Source of the DNA: Bacillus sp. FJAT-27245
GTDB lineage: Bacteria > Bacillota > Bacilli > Bacillales > Cytobacillaceae
DNA: 64,000 nucleotides
NCBI RefSeq assembly: GCF_001273955.1
Contig: NZ_LIGI01000001.1
Location: 1,793,256 to 1,857,255, forward strand
Reading direction: 5' to 3'
In this document: in pieces, positions 1-10,654 of the stretch
Numbering within the stretch: position 1 is the first letter of the stretch
How the letters are laid out: every line of letters begins with the position of its first letter
The notes under the pieces: generated by a model
The model's input: only the letters and a program-made list of their open reading frames with translations
The model's database searches: none
What the model was told of the DNA's origin: nothing
Position numbers and translations under genes: made by a program

Positions 1-157
1 GAGGCATAACGGGCTGGTTACAGGTCTAATCTACCAGAACACAGAGCGCCAGTCCTATCAGGAGCTGGTAACCGGCTATTCCCAAACCCCGCTTGCCCAC
101 GCAGACCTGGATCTTGACCAGGCGCATTTCGACAAGCTTGCAGCCGAATTCATGTAA
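1..157 (+). CDS. 2-oxoacid:ferredoxin oxidoreductase, beta subunit (3' end only)
   Basis: Only the last 51 codons are present, reading from base 2 to the TAA at 155-157. The peptide includes NGLVTGLIYQNTERQSYQ and ends KLAAEFM. This resembles the C-terminus of KorB-type beta subunits, which pair with an alpha subunit to oxidise 2-oxoacids with CoA and reduce ferredoxin; the assignment is from memory of that tail. In many Bacillus genomes such a korA-korB pair lies directly upstream of miaB, which fits the next gene. The thiamine-diphosphate and Fe-S parts lie outside the window. Confidence 0.7.
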   Translation, partial: RHNGLVTGLIYQNTERQSYQELVTGYSQTPLAHADLDLDQAHFDKLAAEFM

Positions 158-173
158 CCTATCCTTTTGGTCT

Positions 174-209
174 AAAAGCACCCCGCTCTCCAGCCGGGGT
201 GCTTTTGTT
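174..209 (+). terminator. Rho-independent terminator after the korB-like gene
   Basis: AAAAGCACCCCG pairs with CGGGGTGCTTTT around an 8-base loop, followed by a T-rich run. Confidence 0.85.
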
Positions 210-380
210 TTAAGGGAACACTCCAATTGAAAGCTGCTGTAAGCGGGTAGGGGGCAAGAGGCGCCGGGGGGGAAGTTTCTATTGTTTTCGCCCTTCCAAC
301 CATTTATACTATAGTAATGTGCAGATTTATATAAAAAGTGTGTTTTTCTAATAGAAAACAAGCAGGAAAGGAGCAGGACA

Positions 381-1940
381 ATGAACGAGAATCAGCGTTT
401 AGAATCCAGCCAGGCAAAAGCTGATAATTCAACGGACAAAAAATCCGCGAAGGATTACAGCAAGTATTTCGAAACCGTATTTGTGCCGCCTTCCCTAAAG
501 GATGCGAGAAAACGGGGTAAAGAAGAAGTTAAGTACCATGATGATTTTTCCATTTCCGAGGAATTCAGGGGTATGGGCGATGGCAGGAAATTCTATATCC
601 GTACCTATGGCTGCCAGATGAATGAGCATGATACTGAGGTGATGGCCGGTATTTTTATGGCGCTTGGCTATGAACCGACCGATAAGACCGAAGATGCCGA
701 TGTCATCTTGTTAAACACTTGTGCCATCCGTGAAAATGCGGAAAACAAAGTTTTCGGTGAACTCGGCCACTTGAAGGGCTTGAAAAAGGAGCGTCCTGAC
801 TTGCTCATTGGGGTCTGCGGCTGCATGTCCCAGGAAGAATCCGTCGTCAACAAAATTTTGAAGACGTATCAGCATGTCGATATGATTTTCGGAACCCATA
901 ACATCCATAGGCTGCCAAACATCCTTAGCGATGCATATATGTCGAAGGAAATGGTAGTGGAAGTATGGTCCAAAGAAGGCGACGTTATAGAAAACCTCCC
1001 TAAAGTTCGCCGCGGTAACATTAAGGCTTGGGTCAATATTATGTACGGCTGTGATAAATTCTGTACGTATTGTATTGTTCCGTTCACTCGTGGAAAAGAA
1101 CGGAGCCGCAGGCCTGAAGATATCATCCAAGAAGTCCGCCAGCTGGCTGCTGAAGGCTACCAGGAAGTTACTTTGCTTGGCCAGAACGTGAATTCGTATG
1201 GAAAAGATATAGAAGATATTCAATATGGTCTTGGTGACCTTCTGGATGATATGCGTAAGATAGGCATCCCTCGTGTCCGTTTTACAACGAGCCATCCTTG
1301 GGATTTTGATGACCGCCTCATTGAAGTACTTGCCAAGGGCGGAAACCTAATGCCGCATATCCATCTTCCTGTCCAGTCAGGATCAACGGAAGTGCTGAAA
1401 ATTATGGGTCGTAAATATACCCGTGAAGAATACCTTGAGCTTGTCAGCAAAATCAAGGCTGCCATCCCGAACGTCGCCTTGACGACTGACATCATCGTCG
1501 GCTACCCAAATGAAACGGATGAGCAATTCGAAGAGACAATGACCTTATACGAGGAAGTTGGCTATGAGTTGGCATACACGTTCATTTACTCCCCACGTGA
1601 AGGTACGCCAGCTGCGAAAATGAAGGACAATGTACCGCTGGATGTAAAGAAAGCCCGACTTCAGCGTTTGAATAGCCTTGTAAATGAGCTATCGGCCAAA
1701 GCGATGAAAACGTACGAAAATCAAATTGTCGAGGTTCTTGTTGAAGGGGAAAGCAAGAACAATCCAGATATTCTTGCTGGTTATACAGACAAGAACAAGC
1801 TTGTTAACTTCAAAGGGCCAAAAACGGCAATCGGCAAAATCGTCAAAGTGAAAATCAACGAAACAAGAACATGGTCATTGAACGGCGAAATGGTAGAAGC
1901 AACAGCCGAGGAGGCTGTATCATTGGCAGAGGTGAATTAA
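381..1940 (+). CDS. miaB: MiaB, tRNA-2-methylthio-N6-dimethylallyladenosine synthase
   Basis: Radical-SAM methylthiotransferase that adds the 2-methylthio group to i6A37 of tRNAs reading UNN codons. The 519 residues carry the usual Bacillus N-terminal extension of about 65 residues, then the MTTase domain with its three cluster cysteines ([10 protein letters not shown] at residue 78, [18 protein letters not shown]). The radical-SAM CxxxCxxC site follows in [17 protein letters not shown], and a C-terminal TRAM region ends the protein. The start follows GGAAAGGAG at 365-373. ricA begins on the base after the stop, so the two are co-transcribed. Its substrate is made by MiaA, encoded about 15 kb downstream. 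Confidence 0.97.
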   Translation: MNENQRLESSQAKADNSTDKKSAKDYSKYFETVFVPPSLKDARKRGKEEVKYHDDFSISEEFRGMGDGRKFYIRTYGCQMNEHDTEVMAGIFMALGYEPTDKTEDADVILLNTCAIRENAENKVFGELGHLKGLKKERPDLLIGVCGCMSQEESVVNKILKTYQHVDMIFGTHNIHRLPNILSDAYMSKEMVVEVWSKEGDVIENLPKVRRGNIKAWVNIMYGCDKFCTYCIVPFTRGKERSRRPEDIIQEVRQLAAEGYQEVTLLGQNVNSYGKDIEDIQYGLGDLLDDMRKIGIPRVRFTTSHPWDFDDRLIEVLAKGGNLMPHIHLPVQSGSTEVLKIMGRKYTREEYLELVSKIKAAIPNVALTTDIIVGYPNETDEQFEETMTLYEEVGYELAYTFIYSPREGTPAAKMKDNVPLDVKKARLQRLNSLVNELSAKAMKTYENQIVEVLVEGESKNNPDILAGYTDKNKLVNFKGPKTAIGKIVKVKINETRTWSLNGEMVEATAEEAVSLAEVN

Positions 1941-2375
1941 ATGGCGAAGTATTCGAAAGATGATATCATTGTACGCGCGAAAGAGCTTGCCAACATGATT
2001 GCGGAAACAGAAGAAGTGGATTTCTTCAAAAAGGCGGAAGCCAAAATCCACTCCAATCCAAAGGTAAGCACCCTGATCGCAGACATTAAAGGCCTTCAAA
2101 AGCAAGCGGTCAACCTTCAGCATTATGGGAAGCCCGAAGCCCTGAAAAAAGTTGAAGAAAAAATCGAGTCAATCCAGCAGGAATTGGATGAGATTCCTGT
2201 CGTTCAGGATTTCAAGCAATCCCAAGTCGAAATCAATGAGCTTCTTCAAATGATCGCGACAACAATTTCAAACACCGTAACGGATCTTGTAATCGAATCA
2301 ACAGGCGGGGATGTTCTCCGCGGCGAAACTGGCGCGGCTGTTCAGAGCGGCGCCGGCTGCAGCCACGATCATTAA
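1941..2375 (+). CDS. ricA: RicA (YmcA), Y-complex subunit
   Basis: Protein of 144 residues. In B. subtilis RicA forms the RicA-RicF-RicT (Y) complex, which works with RNase Y in mRNA maturation and promotes competence, sporulation and biofilm formation. The body is predicted helical (ComK/YlbF-YmcA fold), with the typical stretch VQDFKQSQVEINELLQMIA. The only cysteine lies in the C-terminal GCSHDH, consistent with the Fe-S ligands reported for this complex. The ATG directly abuts the miaB stop, so the genes are translationally coupled. A strong terminator follows. Confidence 0.93.
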   Translation: MAKYSKDDIIVRAKELANMIAETEEVDFFKKAEAKIHSNPKVSTLIADIKGLQKQAVNLQHYGKPEALKKVEEKIESIQQELDEIPVVQDFKQSQVEINELLQMIATTISNTVTDLVIESTGGDVLRGETGAAVQSGAGCSHDH

Positions 2376-2387
2376 TACATGTTTTAT

Positions 2388-2418
2388 GGCAGGCTCACTA
2401 GTTGAGCCTGCTTTTTTT
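2388..2418 (+). terminator. Terminator of miaB-ricA
   Basis: GCAGGCTCA pairs with TGAGCCTGC around a short loop, followed by seven T residues. Confidence 0.9.
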
Positions 2419-2419
2419 C

Positions 2420-2779
2420 GTTTAATGATGCCTCATTCAAAGGGGGGAACAGGTTGGTGTCATGCAAAGCCTTGATTCGTGACAACCAAGTATTCAAACC
2501 CTGTTGAGTGACAAGCACGCACTAAAACTCGAAAAGGGTTTCACTCGCAGCCCTAATAGAGTCCGGACATTCAACTTTTTAGAAGACAGGTTAATCGGCA
2601 GGCGGGTTGTTTTTCGGGGCAAAAACCTACCATCTCCCATCTGAAAAGGAACTTATCATTCTGCCGCGCATATAATGAAGCATGCCTATACATTTATCCG
2701 ATGCATTGTAAATTAAGTGCACCCAAGTCTGTACACACGCATAGGATGAAGTGATACTGAATGAGGAGGGTTTGCTCGA
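2420..2779 (+). other. Intergenic region upstream of cotE with degenerate palindromic repeats
   Basis: No credible gene. At about 2455-2555 there are TGTCA...GTGACAA elements that look like degenerate copies of the 51-bp units at 18.4 kb. The cotE promoter should lie in the last 100 bases. CATATAAT near 2669 and CATAGGATGA near 2740 resemble mother-cell (sigma-E or sigma-K type) -10 elements, but I cannot show matching -35 elements convincingly. Confidence 0.4.
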
Positions 2780-3322
2780 ATGGGAGATTACAGAGAGATA
2801 ATTACAAAAGCAGTCGTTGCAAAGGGGCACAAGTTTACACAGTCCCAGCACACGATCTGTCCGGCGCATAATCCATCCAGCATACTTGGCTGCTGGATTA
2901 TCAACCATAAATACGAAGCGAAAAAAGTCGGCAAAACGGTTGAAATCCATGGCTCCTATGACATCAACATTTGGCACTCGTTCAATGACAATTCAAAAAC
3001 AGAAGTTGTCACTGAACGTGTCCGTTATACGGATGTCATCAAGCTCAAATACCGGGACAAAGATTGCCAGGATGACGATGGAATCATCGCGAAAGTCCTT
3101 CAGCAGCCAAACTGCTGCGAGGCAGTCATCTCGCCGAGCGGAAACAAAATCATCGTCCACGTGGAGAGGGAATTCACGGTTGAGGTGATTGGGGAAACAA
3201 AGGTCTGTGTGGCGATCAACCCAGACGGCTGCGGCTGCGATGATGAATGGGATCTTGGCCTTGATGATGGGGAGTTTGAAGAAATCAACCCAGATTTCCT
3301 TGTCGGCTCGGAAGAAGAATAA
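2780..3322 (+). CDS. cotE: CotE, outer spore coat morphogenetic protein
   Basis: Protein of 180 residues, the usual length for CotE, which assembles around the forespore and recruits outer-coat proteins. The start [18 protein letters not shown] and the very acidic tail ([19 protein letters not shown]) are characteristic. The ATG lies downstream of GAGGAGGG (2763-2770). The position between ricA and mutS is as in B. subtilis. Expression is expected in the mother cell during sporulation. Confidence 0.95.
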   Translation: MGDYREIITKAVVAKGHKFTQSQHTICPAHNPSSILGCWIINHKYEAKKVGKTVEIHGSYDINIWHSFNDNSKTEVVTERVRYTDVIKLKYRDKDCQDDDGIIAKVLQQPNCCEAVISPSGNKIIVHVEREFTVEVIGETKVCVAINPDGCGCDDEWDLGLDDGEFEEINPDFLVGSEEE

Positions 3323-3327
3323 GCATA

Positions 3328-3363
3328 AACTAGGAGGGTTTTCTTCCTAGTTTTCTTCTTTTT
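3328..3363 (+). terminator. Terminator of cotE
   Basis: AACTAGGA pairs with TCCTAGTT, followed by a T-rich tract (TTCTTCTTTTT). Confidence 0.85.
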
Positions 3364-3447
3364 GCGGGCAATGCACGCTTGTGCTGTTTCGAAAGACCGA
3401 TTCGCCACGAGGGTTGGGATGAATCGGTCTTTGCGGTTGGAAAATTT

Positions 3448-4602
3448 TTATGTGCAAAAAGGGTTCAGGTAGCCAAACTGTTTCCTGCTTTCACACGGCG
3501 GGCAGGTTGAGTCCGCCTTTCTATTTTCAGGCCAGCCGGGATAGGCGGAACCGCATTCAGTACAAACATCCTGGTTGAGCGGTAGTTCCTCGCGTAATAC
3601 CCGATGTGCTTTCAAGCGGATGCGAACCGCCTTGCTGTCGCATACATCTGCGCAAAGGCCGCAGCCGTTGCATTTGGCGTGGCAAATTTCTAGAGTATCG
3701 CCTTTTATTGTAAAAATGCGCTGCTTGCATAGCTTGAAGCACGCTTCACAGAGGGTGCAGCTGCTTCGATCCAAATCTACTTCATAAAGAGACACTTCAG
3801 TAAACATCCTTGCCATATTGAATTCGGAATGATTGAAGCGCCACTTGGATGGGGTGAGCGTTTTGGCCGCGATTTTCGTAGTTTCCCGAAATGCGTGATG
3901 GAAAAATTGCCGCCTTGAAGATGGCTGAGAAGTTGAATCTGGCGGAAAAATACCGTGCACTGGAGAGACCCTTCCAGAGCAACCCTCTTGCATAACATTC
4001 AGCATTGAAGTCTCCTGTAAAGAACCTTCCAGTCCAGAGCAACCCTCCAGCTTATCGTTCAACATGGAAAGCCCTTGAACAGAACCGTCCAGTCCTGAGC
4101 CATCCGCCAGCATATCATTCAGCATTAAAACCTCCCGTTCAGAACCATCTCGCCTGTATTTACCGGCCGGGAGCGAGTGAACGATGGTAAAAGAAGGCAG
4201 GCCGATGTCGGCGAGCAGGGAGTCCGCTATCTGGAGTGCATCCAGGTAACCAGGGTTTTTGGGGCCGAAATCGAGTGTGTTGACCCCTTTTTTATAAAAA
4301 TAAAGAAGCTCTTGGGCCACGGGGAACGGTCCTTCTTCCAGCAGGAGGGTGTTTCCGGTGACGCGGCGTTCGGGGGAGCGGCCGTGGATTGCCTGGACGG
4401 GACAGGCAGGGACGCACGCTCCACAGGTGGTGCATAGGGCAGGATTGATTGTTGCGCCGGCTTCCGATAGGGCGATGGCTTGTTCGGGACAGCCTGATAG
4501 GCATTTGGCGCAGGTGCTTTTCGGGCTTTGTGCGCGGAGGCATGCGGGGGTTAGTTCGATTTCGCCGGCGAGGTTTTCCAGCCATTTGGTCAATAGTGAC
4601 AA
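3448..4602 (-). CDS. Multi-cluster 4Fe-4S ferredoxin-type protein with a repeat-bearing linker
   Basis: Protein of 384 residues with two Cys-rich blocks. The N-terminal block has an atypical set (C21, C31, C34, C38) and a canonical CxxCxxCxxxCP (residues 57-67). The C-terminal block has CTLCEACFKLC (282-292) and CNGCGLCADVC (311-321), then CTECG and CPPC near the end, possibly a zinc ribbon. Residues 160-217 are about three copies of a 20-residue unit. An SSRRQFF sequence follows at about 228-234; it looks like a twin-arginine motif but is internal. The role is probably electron transfer; the partner is unknown. The gene is convergent with cotE and absent from the B. subtilis locus, so likely accessory. 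Confidence 0.75.
   Translation of the reverse strand: MSLLTKWLENLAGEIELTPACLRAQSPKSTCAKCLSGCPEQAIALSEAGATINPALCTTCGACVPACPVQAIHGRSPERRVTGNTLLLEEGPFPVAQELLYFYKKGVNTLDFGPKNPGYLDALQIADSLLADIGLPSFTIVHSLPAGKYRRDGSEREVLMLNDMLADGSGLDGSVQGLSMLNDKLEGCSGLEGSLQETSMLNVMQEGCSGRVSPVHGIFPPDSTSQPSSRRQFFHHAFRETTKIAAKTLTPSKWRFNHSEFNMARMFTEVSLYEVDLDRSSCTLCEACFKLCKQRIFTIKGDTLEICHAKCNGCGLCADVCDSKAVRIRLKAHRVLREELPLNQDVCTECGSAYPGWPENRKADSTCPPCESRKQFGYLNPFCT
3952..4125 (-). repeat. Three 60-bp in-frame repeats in the ferredoxin-type gene
   Basis: Encodes MLNDMLADGSGLDGSVQGLS, MLNDKLEGCSGLEGSLQETS and a shorter MLNVMQEGCSGRVSPVHG. The units lie head to tail between the two Fe-S domains. Confidence 0.85.
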
Positions 4603-4745
4603 CGGACTCAGCTCCCGTCCCTTTTTCTTTCATTGTAAACCGGAAGGATGGGAATTTGTTGTTTATGCTCATTGTTTCACAAAACGTTCGGAAACGATAC
4701 ATAAACGCGCTGCTTCATGGAAAGATAGGAGAAGGAGGTGCGGAG

Positions 4746-4949
4746 ATGACGGAACCGAATAAGCCGGGCAGCGAACGCCTGCCGGATTTCAAGGAGCTTG
4801 ATGATAGGGTGATTGCCAAAGGGGCGAAGGGGCCGATGCTTGTCATTAAGACGAATTTGGATCCGGATAGTCCGACTGAGGACAATCCTTACTATGAAAA
4901 CAAGAAGCAAACGGATAAGGAAAAGTTCGAGGAGTATTTTTCGGATTAA
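4746..4949 (+). CDS. Small acidic hypothetical protein (67 aa)
   Basis: The start is the ATG at 4746, placed by GAAGGAGGTG just upstream; the frame is open further upstream but there is no other ribosome binding site. The 67-residue product (MTEPNKPGSERLPDFKELD... to EEYFSD) is polar and acidic, with no membrane segment, cysteine or known motif. It is transcribed away from the ferredoxin-type gene and ends at its own terminator. It looks like a small conserved Bacillus protein of unknown function. Confidence 0.7.
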   Translation: MTEPNKPGSERLPDFKELDDRVIAKGAKGPMLVIKTNLDPDSPTEDNPYYENKKQTDKEKFEEYFSD

Positions 4950-4954
4950 AACTC

Positions 4955-4992
4955 AAAAAAGCAGCTGCCGTTGATTCGGCGGGCTGCTTTTG
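4955..4992 (+). terminator. Terminator after the 67-aa gene
   Basis: AAAAAAGCAGC pairs with GCTGCTTTT. The inner part also pairs (TGCCG with CGGCG). Confidence 0.8.
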
Positions 4993-5008
4993 CTATTTAG
5001 CGGCATGT

Positions 5009-5446
5009 TTAGAAGTTGAAGGTCAGTTGGTAATAGTGTGCTTCCTGGTTGTTATAGAGCGGGGTTTCGGAATAGAAGACGTCTTCGCCATCGTCATCCG
5101 AATGGAAACCGGCTGCTTTGAAGTCGGGGCTTACGGAGACAGGCCTTTTTTCGGTGCCCGTCGGGAAAACGATGAGGTCGCCTGGCTTCACTTCGAGCTG
5201 GACTTTGCGCTCACCGCCGATTTCAAGGGCGGCACTTCCCTGGATGACACCGAGGACTTCATGGCTGGAGCGGTGGTTGCGATAGTACCCGGAAATGCCG
5301 TTCTTCCATTTGTCCACGAGTTGCTTTTCGGCGCCGTGCGATGCGTCTTTCAGTGCACCTGGATAGTAAAGGACCGGTCTGGCCGGTTTCCCGGGCACAA
5401 AACGATTTTCGAGTAAATAGATTACTTTTACATCAGAATACTTCAT
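5009..5446 (-). CDS. Cupin-domain protein (YjlB-like)
   Basis: Protein of 145 residues with a single beta-barrel cupin core: HRSSHEVLGVIQGSAALEIGG is cupin motif 1 and KPGDLIVFPTGTEKRPV is motif 2. Histidines and acidic residues in these motifs could bind one metal. The N-terminus (VIYLLENRFVPGKPARPVLYYPGAL) recalls B. subtilis YjlB. The substrate is unknown. It is a single-gene unit convergent with the 67-aa gene. Confidence 0.75.
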   Translation of the reverse strand: MKYSDVKVIYLLENRFVPGKPARPVLYYPGALKDASHGAEKQLVDKWKNGISGYYRNHRSSHEVLGVIQGSAALEIGGERKVQLEVKPGDLIVFPTGTEKRPVSVSPDFKAAGFHSDDDGEDVFYSETPLYNNQEAHYYQLTFNF

Positions 5447-5796
5447 ACCTGCCTACCCTCCCAATAATCAGCCATCATATGTACAGCCATTGCGTGCTGT
5501 TTGGTTGCTAGCGTTTTTGAAAATGGGACCATCGTTTTTCGGGATGAAATCGTCGTAAGGAAGTCGCTTTAACCACATGTTTCCCGGTTTGCTGGAAGAT
5601 TAAACAAGTTTCCATTTTTCTTTGGAAGTTTCCCAATGTAACGTTATGGAGATAAACCTGTGGTTTTTTTGCGTGCCTACGTGTCCAAAAAGACCGTTCT
5701 GTTTCGGGTCGGCGGAGCAAAATATGTTATAATTAACTGTCGAAGGAACACGAATGGGGAAGGCCCCATACTAGAATGTGATTTTTGGAGGATACG
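5447..5796 (+). other. Intergenic region, promoter region of mutS
   Basis: No gene. An extended -10 (TGTTATAAT, 5725-5733) lies about 65 bases before the mutS start; no clear -35 is seen. Around 5560-5580 the bases GGAAGTCGCTTTAACC resemble the degenerate end of the 51-bp repeat family seen at 18.8 kb. Confidence 0.45.
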
Positions 5797-8451
5797 ATGG
5801 CAGCTTATACGCCGATGATACAGCAATATTTAAAAATTAAGGCAGAATACCAGGATGCCTTTTTATTTTTTCGCCTTGGCGATTTTTACGAGATGTTTTT
5901 CGAGGACGCGCTGAAGGCTTCCCAGGAGCTTGAAATTACATTGACAAGCAGGGAAGGCGGCACGGATGATCGGATTCCGATGTGCGGCGTTCCGTATCAT
6001 TCCGCTCAAGGGTACATAGAGCGATTGATTGAAAAGGGTTATAAAGTGGCGATCTGCGAGCAAACGGAGGATCCGAAGCAGGCGAAGGGGGTCGTCCGCC
6101 GGGAAGTGATCCAGCTGATTACGCCGGGGACAATCATGGAAGGCCGGAGCCTGCAGGAAAAAGAAAACAACTATCTCGCAACGGTTACGCAATGCGAGGA
6201 TGGTACGTACGGCTTTGCCTATACGGATTTGTCGACGGGGGAAAACAAGGTCACGCTGCTCGCGGCGAAAGAAGAAGAGGTCCTGAACGAAATTTCCGTT
6301 CTCGGGGCAAAAGAGGTTGTCCTTTCCGCAAAGCTGGATGAAGGGCTTCAGAAGAAAATGCAGGAACGGAATGTGCTTGCAATTTCGTATGAGGAAGAGA
6401 CGGACGTGGCGGATTCTTTTGCGGATTTGATGCAAGATCTGAATCAGGACAAGTTCCGGGTGACGGCGGCGCGGTTGTTCAACTATTTGCACCGTACCCA
6501 GAAACGGAGCCTTGGCCACCTGCAGCCGGTGACGACGTACCAGGTCCACCAGTTCATGAAAATCGATTATTTTTCAAAACACAATCTCGAGCTGACGGAA
6601 ACAATCCGCTCGAAAGGAAAAAAGGGCTCACTGCTCTGGCTTCTGGATGAAACGAAGACGGCGATGGGCGGCCGGATGCTGAAGCAATGGGTTGACAGGC
6701 CGCGGATTGACCGCCAGGAAATCGAGAGGCGGCTTGCGTTGACCGGCCAGTTCATCAGCGCCTATTTTGAGAGGAAGGAATTGCAGGAGCGGTTGAAGGA
6801 AGTGTATGACCTTGAACGGCTTGCGGGGCGTGTTGCATTCGGGAATGTGAATGCCCGCGACCTGAAGCAGCTGTTGCGGTCCCTCCAGCAAATTCCCCAT
6901 TTGAATGATATCCTGAGCCGGATTCCCGGAGAGGAGACTGGGGAGCTAGCGGAAAACCTTGACCATTGCGAGGAAGTAGTCGACCTTCTCGAGCAGGCGA
7001 TTGTCGACAATCCGCCGCTGTCGGTAAAGGACGGGAATATTATCAAGGATGGTTTCAACGAACAGCTCGACCAATACCGTGATGCGAGCAGGAACGGGAA
7101 GACTTGGATTGCCCAGCTCGAGCGTGATGAGCGGGAAAAGACGGGAATCAAATCGCTCAAGGTAGGCTATAATCGCGTGTTCGGCTATTACATTGAGGTG
7201 ACCCGGGCAAACCTGCATCTCCTTGAGGAGGGCCAGTACGAGCGAAAGCAGACGTTAACGAATGCGGAGCGGTTCATCACACCGGCGCTGAAGGAAAAGG
7301 AAGCGCTGATCCTTGAGGCGGAAGAGAAATGCGGCGAGCTTGAGTACGAGCTTTTCTGTGAAATCCGTGACCAGGTGAAGGAGCATATTCCGAGGCTTCA
7401 GGCTTTGGCAAAAACGCTTAGCGAAATTGATGTGCTGCAAAGCTTCGCCGAAGTGAGCGAGACGAGGAAGTATGTGAAGCCTGAGTTTTCGGACTCTCGG
7501 GAGATTGTTATAGAAGAAGGCAGGCATCCGGTTGTCGAGAAGGTGCTTGATTCCCAGGAATACGTCCCGAATGACTGCAGGATGTCCGGCGACCGGGAAA
7601 TACTTCTCATCACCGGACCGAATATGTCGGGTAAAAGCACGTATATGCGCCAGGTTGCCCTGACGGCGATCCTCGCGCAGATTGGCTGCTATGTCCCGGC
7701 TTCTAAGGCAGTGCTGCCGATATTCGATCAGGTGTTCACACGGATTGGCGCGGCGGACGACCTTGTTTCCGGGCAGAGCACATTCATGGTCGAGATGCTT
7801 GAGGCGAAAAACGCGATTGCAAACGCGACGCAGGACAGCCTGATTTTATTTGATGAAATCGGGCGTGGGACATCAACGTATGACGGGATGGCGCTCGCCC
7901 AGGCGATCATTGAGTTTGTCCATAACCGGATTGGCGCAAAAACGCTATTTTCAACGCATTACCATGAACTGACCGTGCTGGAAGAAGAGCTTGAAAGGCT
8001 GCATAACGTACATGTCAGCGCGATTGAGCATCAAGGCAAGGTTGTTTTTCTTCATAAAATAAAAGAAGGCCCGGCCGATAAGAGCTATGGAATCCATGTT
8101 GCCGAACTGGCCGGACTCCCGAAGGAACTCATTTCCAGGGCGAATGATATACTTTCATCGCTCGAGCAGTCGCAAGCTCAGGGGGAAAAGCTTGAAACGC
8201 CTGAAAAGCCCGTTCCGGTGTTGCCGGATGGGAAGGAAACGGCGGCTGAACATGTGGCAGAACAAGCGCACAAAGTTGCGAAGACCGCCCAGCTATCCTT
8301 TTTTGACGAGCCGGTCCAGCCGAAAAAGGCGGAGCTTGGTACGAAGGAAAAGAAGGTCGTTGAAAAAATCCGCGAATTGGATATCCTGGACCTAACACCG
8401 CTCCAGGCGATGAATATCCTTTATGAACTGCAAAAAAAGGTACGGAATTAA
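5797..8451 (+). CDS. mutS: MutS, DNA mismatch recognition ATPase
   Basis: Full-length MutS of 884 residues. The ATG at 5797 is preferred because GGAGG sits five bases upstream; a TTG twelve bases earlier would place the start inside that site. Visible features are the mismatch-reading [11 protein letters not shown], the Walker A site GPNMSGKST, Walker [15 protein letters not shown] and STHYHEL. A beta-clamp-binding motif QLSFF lies in the C-terminal tail (TAQLSFFDE), as in Bacillus MutS, which is recruited by DnaN. mutL follows 72 bases later and is probably co-transcribed. Confidence 0.97.
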   Translation: MAAYTPMIQQYLKIKAEYQDAFLFFRLGDFYEMFFEDALKASQELEITLTSREGGTDDRIPMCGVPYHSAQGYIERLIEKGYKVAICEQTEDPKQAKGVVRREVIQLITPGTIMEGRSLQEKENNYLATVTQCEDGTYGFAYTDLSTGENKVTLLAAKEEEVLNEISVLGAKEVVLSAKLDEGLQKKMQERNVLAISYEEETDVADSFADLMQDLNQDKFRVTAARLFNYLHRTQKRSLGHLQPVTTYQVHQFMKIDYFSKHNLELTETIRSKGKKGSLLWLLDETKTAMGGRMLKQWVDRPRIDRQEIERRLALTGQFISAYFERKELQERLKEVYDLERLAGRVAFGNVNARDLKQLLRSLQQIPHLNDILSRIPGEETGELAENLDHCEEVVDLLEQAIVDNPPLSVKDGNIIKDGFNEQLDQYRDASRNGKTWIAQLERDEREKTGIKSLKVGYNRVFGYYIEVTRANLHLLEEGQYERKQTLTNAERFITPALKEKEALILEAEEKCGELEYELFCEIRDQVKEHIPRLQALAKTLSEIDVLQSFAEVSETRKYVKPEFSDSREIVIEEGRHPVVEKVLDSQEYVPNDCRMSGDREILLITGPNMSGKSTYMRQVALTAILAQIGCYVPASKAVLPIFDQVFTRIGAADDLVSGQSTFMVEMLEAKNAIANATQDSLILFDEIGRGTSTYDGMALAQAIIEFVHNRIGAKTLFSTHYHELTVLEEELERLHNVHVSAIEHQGKVVFLHKIKEGPADKSYGIHVAELAGLPKELISRANDILSSLEQSQAQGEKLETPEKPVPVLPDGKETAAEHVAEQAHKVAKTAQLSFFDEPVQPKKAELGTKEKKVVEKIRELDILDLTPLQAMNILYELQKKVRN

Positions 8452-8523
8452 CGGTAGTGTGCCATCCATTCGGGTGCAAGGCACCGTAAAAAGGCATCGT
8501 AAAAAGATACAGGGGGTGTGTCC

Positions 8524-10566
8524 GTGGGCAAAATCATTCAGCTTGATGACGCGTTATCGAATAAAATAGCGGCTGGCGAGGTTGTTGAACGCCCGGCTTC
8601 CGTCGTCAAGGAGCTGGTCGAAAATGCCCTTGACGCGGGAAGCACCATCATTGAAATAGAAGTTGAAGAAGCCGGGCTTGCGAAAATCCGGATTACAGAT
8701 AATGGGGAAGGCATCTCCGAGGACGATGTGGCAAAAGCCTTCCACCGGCATGCGACGAGCAAGATCAAGGATGAAGCGGATTTGTTCCGAATCCGGACGC
8801 TTGGTTTCCGCGGGGAGGCGCTTCCGAGTATCGCCTCGGTTTCCCGGCTCGAAATGAAAACATCGACCGGCGACTCAGCCGGAACGAGAATTGTAATCGA
8901 AGGCGGTCGGGAAACCGCTTTTGAAAAGGCGCCGAGCAGGCGGGGAACGGATATTACGGTCACGGACTTGTTTTATAACACGCCCGCCCGTCTGAAATAT
9001 GTGAAGACGATCCATACGGAACTTGGCAATATCACGGACCTGGTCAACAGGCTTGCGTTGTCCCATCCCGAAGTTTCGTTCCGGCTCGTCCATAATGGGA
9101 AAAAACTGCTCCACACGAACGGAAATGGGGATGTCCGCCAGGTTCTTGCTGCGATATACGGCATGGGAATCGCAAAGATGCTTGTGCCGATCGAGGGCAA
9201 GTCTCTCGATTACAAAATCAGCGGCTATGCGTCGCTTCCTGAAGTAACGCGGGCTTCACGCAATTATATTTCGACGATGATCAACAGCCGGTTTATACGG
9301 AACTACGGGCTTGCGAAGGCGGTCATGGAAGGGTACCATACGCTCCTCCCGATTGGCCGGTTTCCGATCGTGCTGCTGAACATCGAAATGGACCCGATTC
9401 TCGTCGATGTGAACGTCCATCCTTCGAAAATGGAAGTGCGAATCAGTAAGGAAGCCGAGTTGTTTGAACTCGTCCAATCCGCCATTTCAGCCGCCTTCAA
9501 GGACAAGCAGCTCATCCCGTCCGGCTACAAACCCGAGCGGATTGTGAAACCAATGTCCGAACAAACGAGTCTTCAACTTGATAATGGGCAGGAAACAACC
9601 GCACAAGCTACTTCACGAAGTGTCCAAAATGAATCTCGTTTTGGGTACGAGGCACCATCTCAATCTTCGTCCAACCAGTTACCTCCAAATGGAGGAGGAC
9701 CAGTTTACGAAGATTCTGTGATTACTGGAAGTAGTACGGGGCGAGAGGAAGCGCAAATAGGTCTGTCCCGAATGAATGGAGCACTCCATTCTTCGGCTCA
9801 ATCCGCACCATTCCCAACGCGGCGGGTTGCCAGCACGGAAACCTCCTGGACGAGCCTGCCGAATCAGGTGAAGGAAATGTTCCTGCCGCAAGCCGAAGAG
9901 GGGAGCCGGGAGCCTTTGCCATTGGAGGGCGAACAAGTAGCAGTTTCTGAAGGCCCTGCTCCATCCGCCGGGACCGCAACAGAACGGGTGCCACGCATGT
10001 ATCCGATCGGCCAGATGCACGGCACTTATATCCTCGCACAGAATGAGAACGGGCTATATATCATAGACCAGCATGCGGCACAGGAGCGGCTGAAGTACGA
10101 GTTTTTCCGGGACAAAGTTGGACAGGTAGAAAGTGAGCTGCAGGAAATGCTTGTTCCGCTCACATTTGAGTATTCGACGGACGAATGTGTGAAAATCAAT
10201 GAACACAGGGAAGAGCTTGAAAAGGTCGGTGTTTTTCTCGAGGAATTCGGCCCGAACAGCTTTATTGTCCGTTCCCATCCGCAATGGCTACCTCAGGGTG
10301 AGGAAAAGGAAATCATTGAAGAAATGATTGAACAGCTCATTTCAATGAAAAAGATCGACATTAAAAGGCTTCGTGAAGAGGCGGCAATCATGATGAGCTG
10401 CAAGGCGTCCATCAAAGCGAACCGCCATTTGCGGAACGATGAGATCCAGGCGCTCCTTGACGATCTTCGCCTCGCTTCGGACCCATTCACCTGTCCGCAC
10501 GGCCGCCCGATTATTGTTCATTTTTCTTCATATGAAATGGAGAAGATGTTCAAGCGAGTTATGTAA
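8524..10566 (+). CDS. mutL: MutL, mismatch repair endonuclease/ATPase
   Basis: About 680 residues. GTG at 8524 gives (M)[18 protein letters not shown], which aligns with other MutL starts and is spaced correctly from AGGGGG at 8511-8516; GTG at 8518 is too close. The N-terminal GHKL ATPase shows NALDAGS, DNGEGI, GFRGEAL and ATSKI. The C-terminal endonuclease has the metal-binding [12 protein letters not shown], plus [12 protein letters not shown] and CPHGRP, so the protein is of the nicking type used in methyl-independent repair. The linker (residues about 330-490) is long and low in complexity. A strong terminator ends the mutSL unit. Confidence 0.97.
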   Translation: MGKIIQLDDALSNKIAAGEVVERPASVVKELVENALDAGSTIIEIEVEEAGLAKIRITDNGEGISEDDVAKAFHRHATSKIKDEADLFRIRTLGFRGEALPSIASVSRLEMKTSTGDSAGTRIVIEGGRETAFEKAPSRRGTDITVTDLFYNTPARLKYVKTIHTELGNITDLVNRLALSHPEVSFRLVHNGKKLLHTNGNGDVRQVLAAIYGMGIAKMLVPIEGKSLDYKISGYASLPEVTRASRNYISTMINSRFIRNYGLAKAVMEGYHTLLPIGRFPIVLLNIEMDPILVDVNVHPSKMEVRISKEAELFELVQSAISAAFKDKQLIPSGYKPERIVKPMSEQTSLQLDNGQETTAQATSRSVQNESRFGYEAPSQSSSNQLPPNGGGPVYEDSVITGSSTGREEAQIGLSRMNGALHSSAQSAPFPTRRVASTETSWTSLPNQVKEMFLPQAEEGSREPLPLEGEQVAVSEGPAPSAGTATERVPRMYPIGQMHGTYILAQNENGLYIIDQHAAQERLKYEFFRDKVGQVESELQEMLVPLTFEYSTDECVKINEHREELEKVGVFLEEFGPNSFIVRSHPQWLPQGEEKEIIEEMIEQLISMKKIDIKRLREEAAIMMSCKASIKANRHLRNDEIQALLDDLRLASDPFTCPHGRPIIVHFSSYEMEKMFKRVM

Positions 10567-10610
10567 AAGAACTTGCAAAAGAATTTGCGGCGGAACCCGC
10601 GAATACGGAA

Positions 10611-10647
10611 AAAATCCCCTAGCCATTGGCGGCAGGGGATTTTGTTT
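10611..10647 (+). terminator. Terminator of mutSL
   Basis: AAAATCCCCT pairs with AGGGGATTTT around GCCATTGGCGGC, followed by TGTTTGTT. Confidence 0.85.
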
Positions 10648-10654
10648 GTTAAGG

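Noticed and set aside
711..1295. 194-codon antisense frame in miaB
   Set aside because: A shadow of the strongly conserved miaB codons, with no own start signal.
2817..3188. 123-codon frame inside cotE
   Set aside because: It is an alternate frame of cotE with a Ser/Arg-rich, non-protein-like composition.
5863..6549. 228-codon antisense frame in mutS
   Set aside because: Mirror frame of mutS; no ribosome binding site or recognisable domain.
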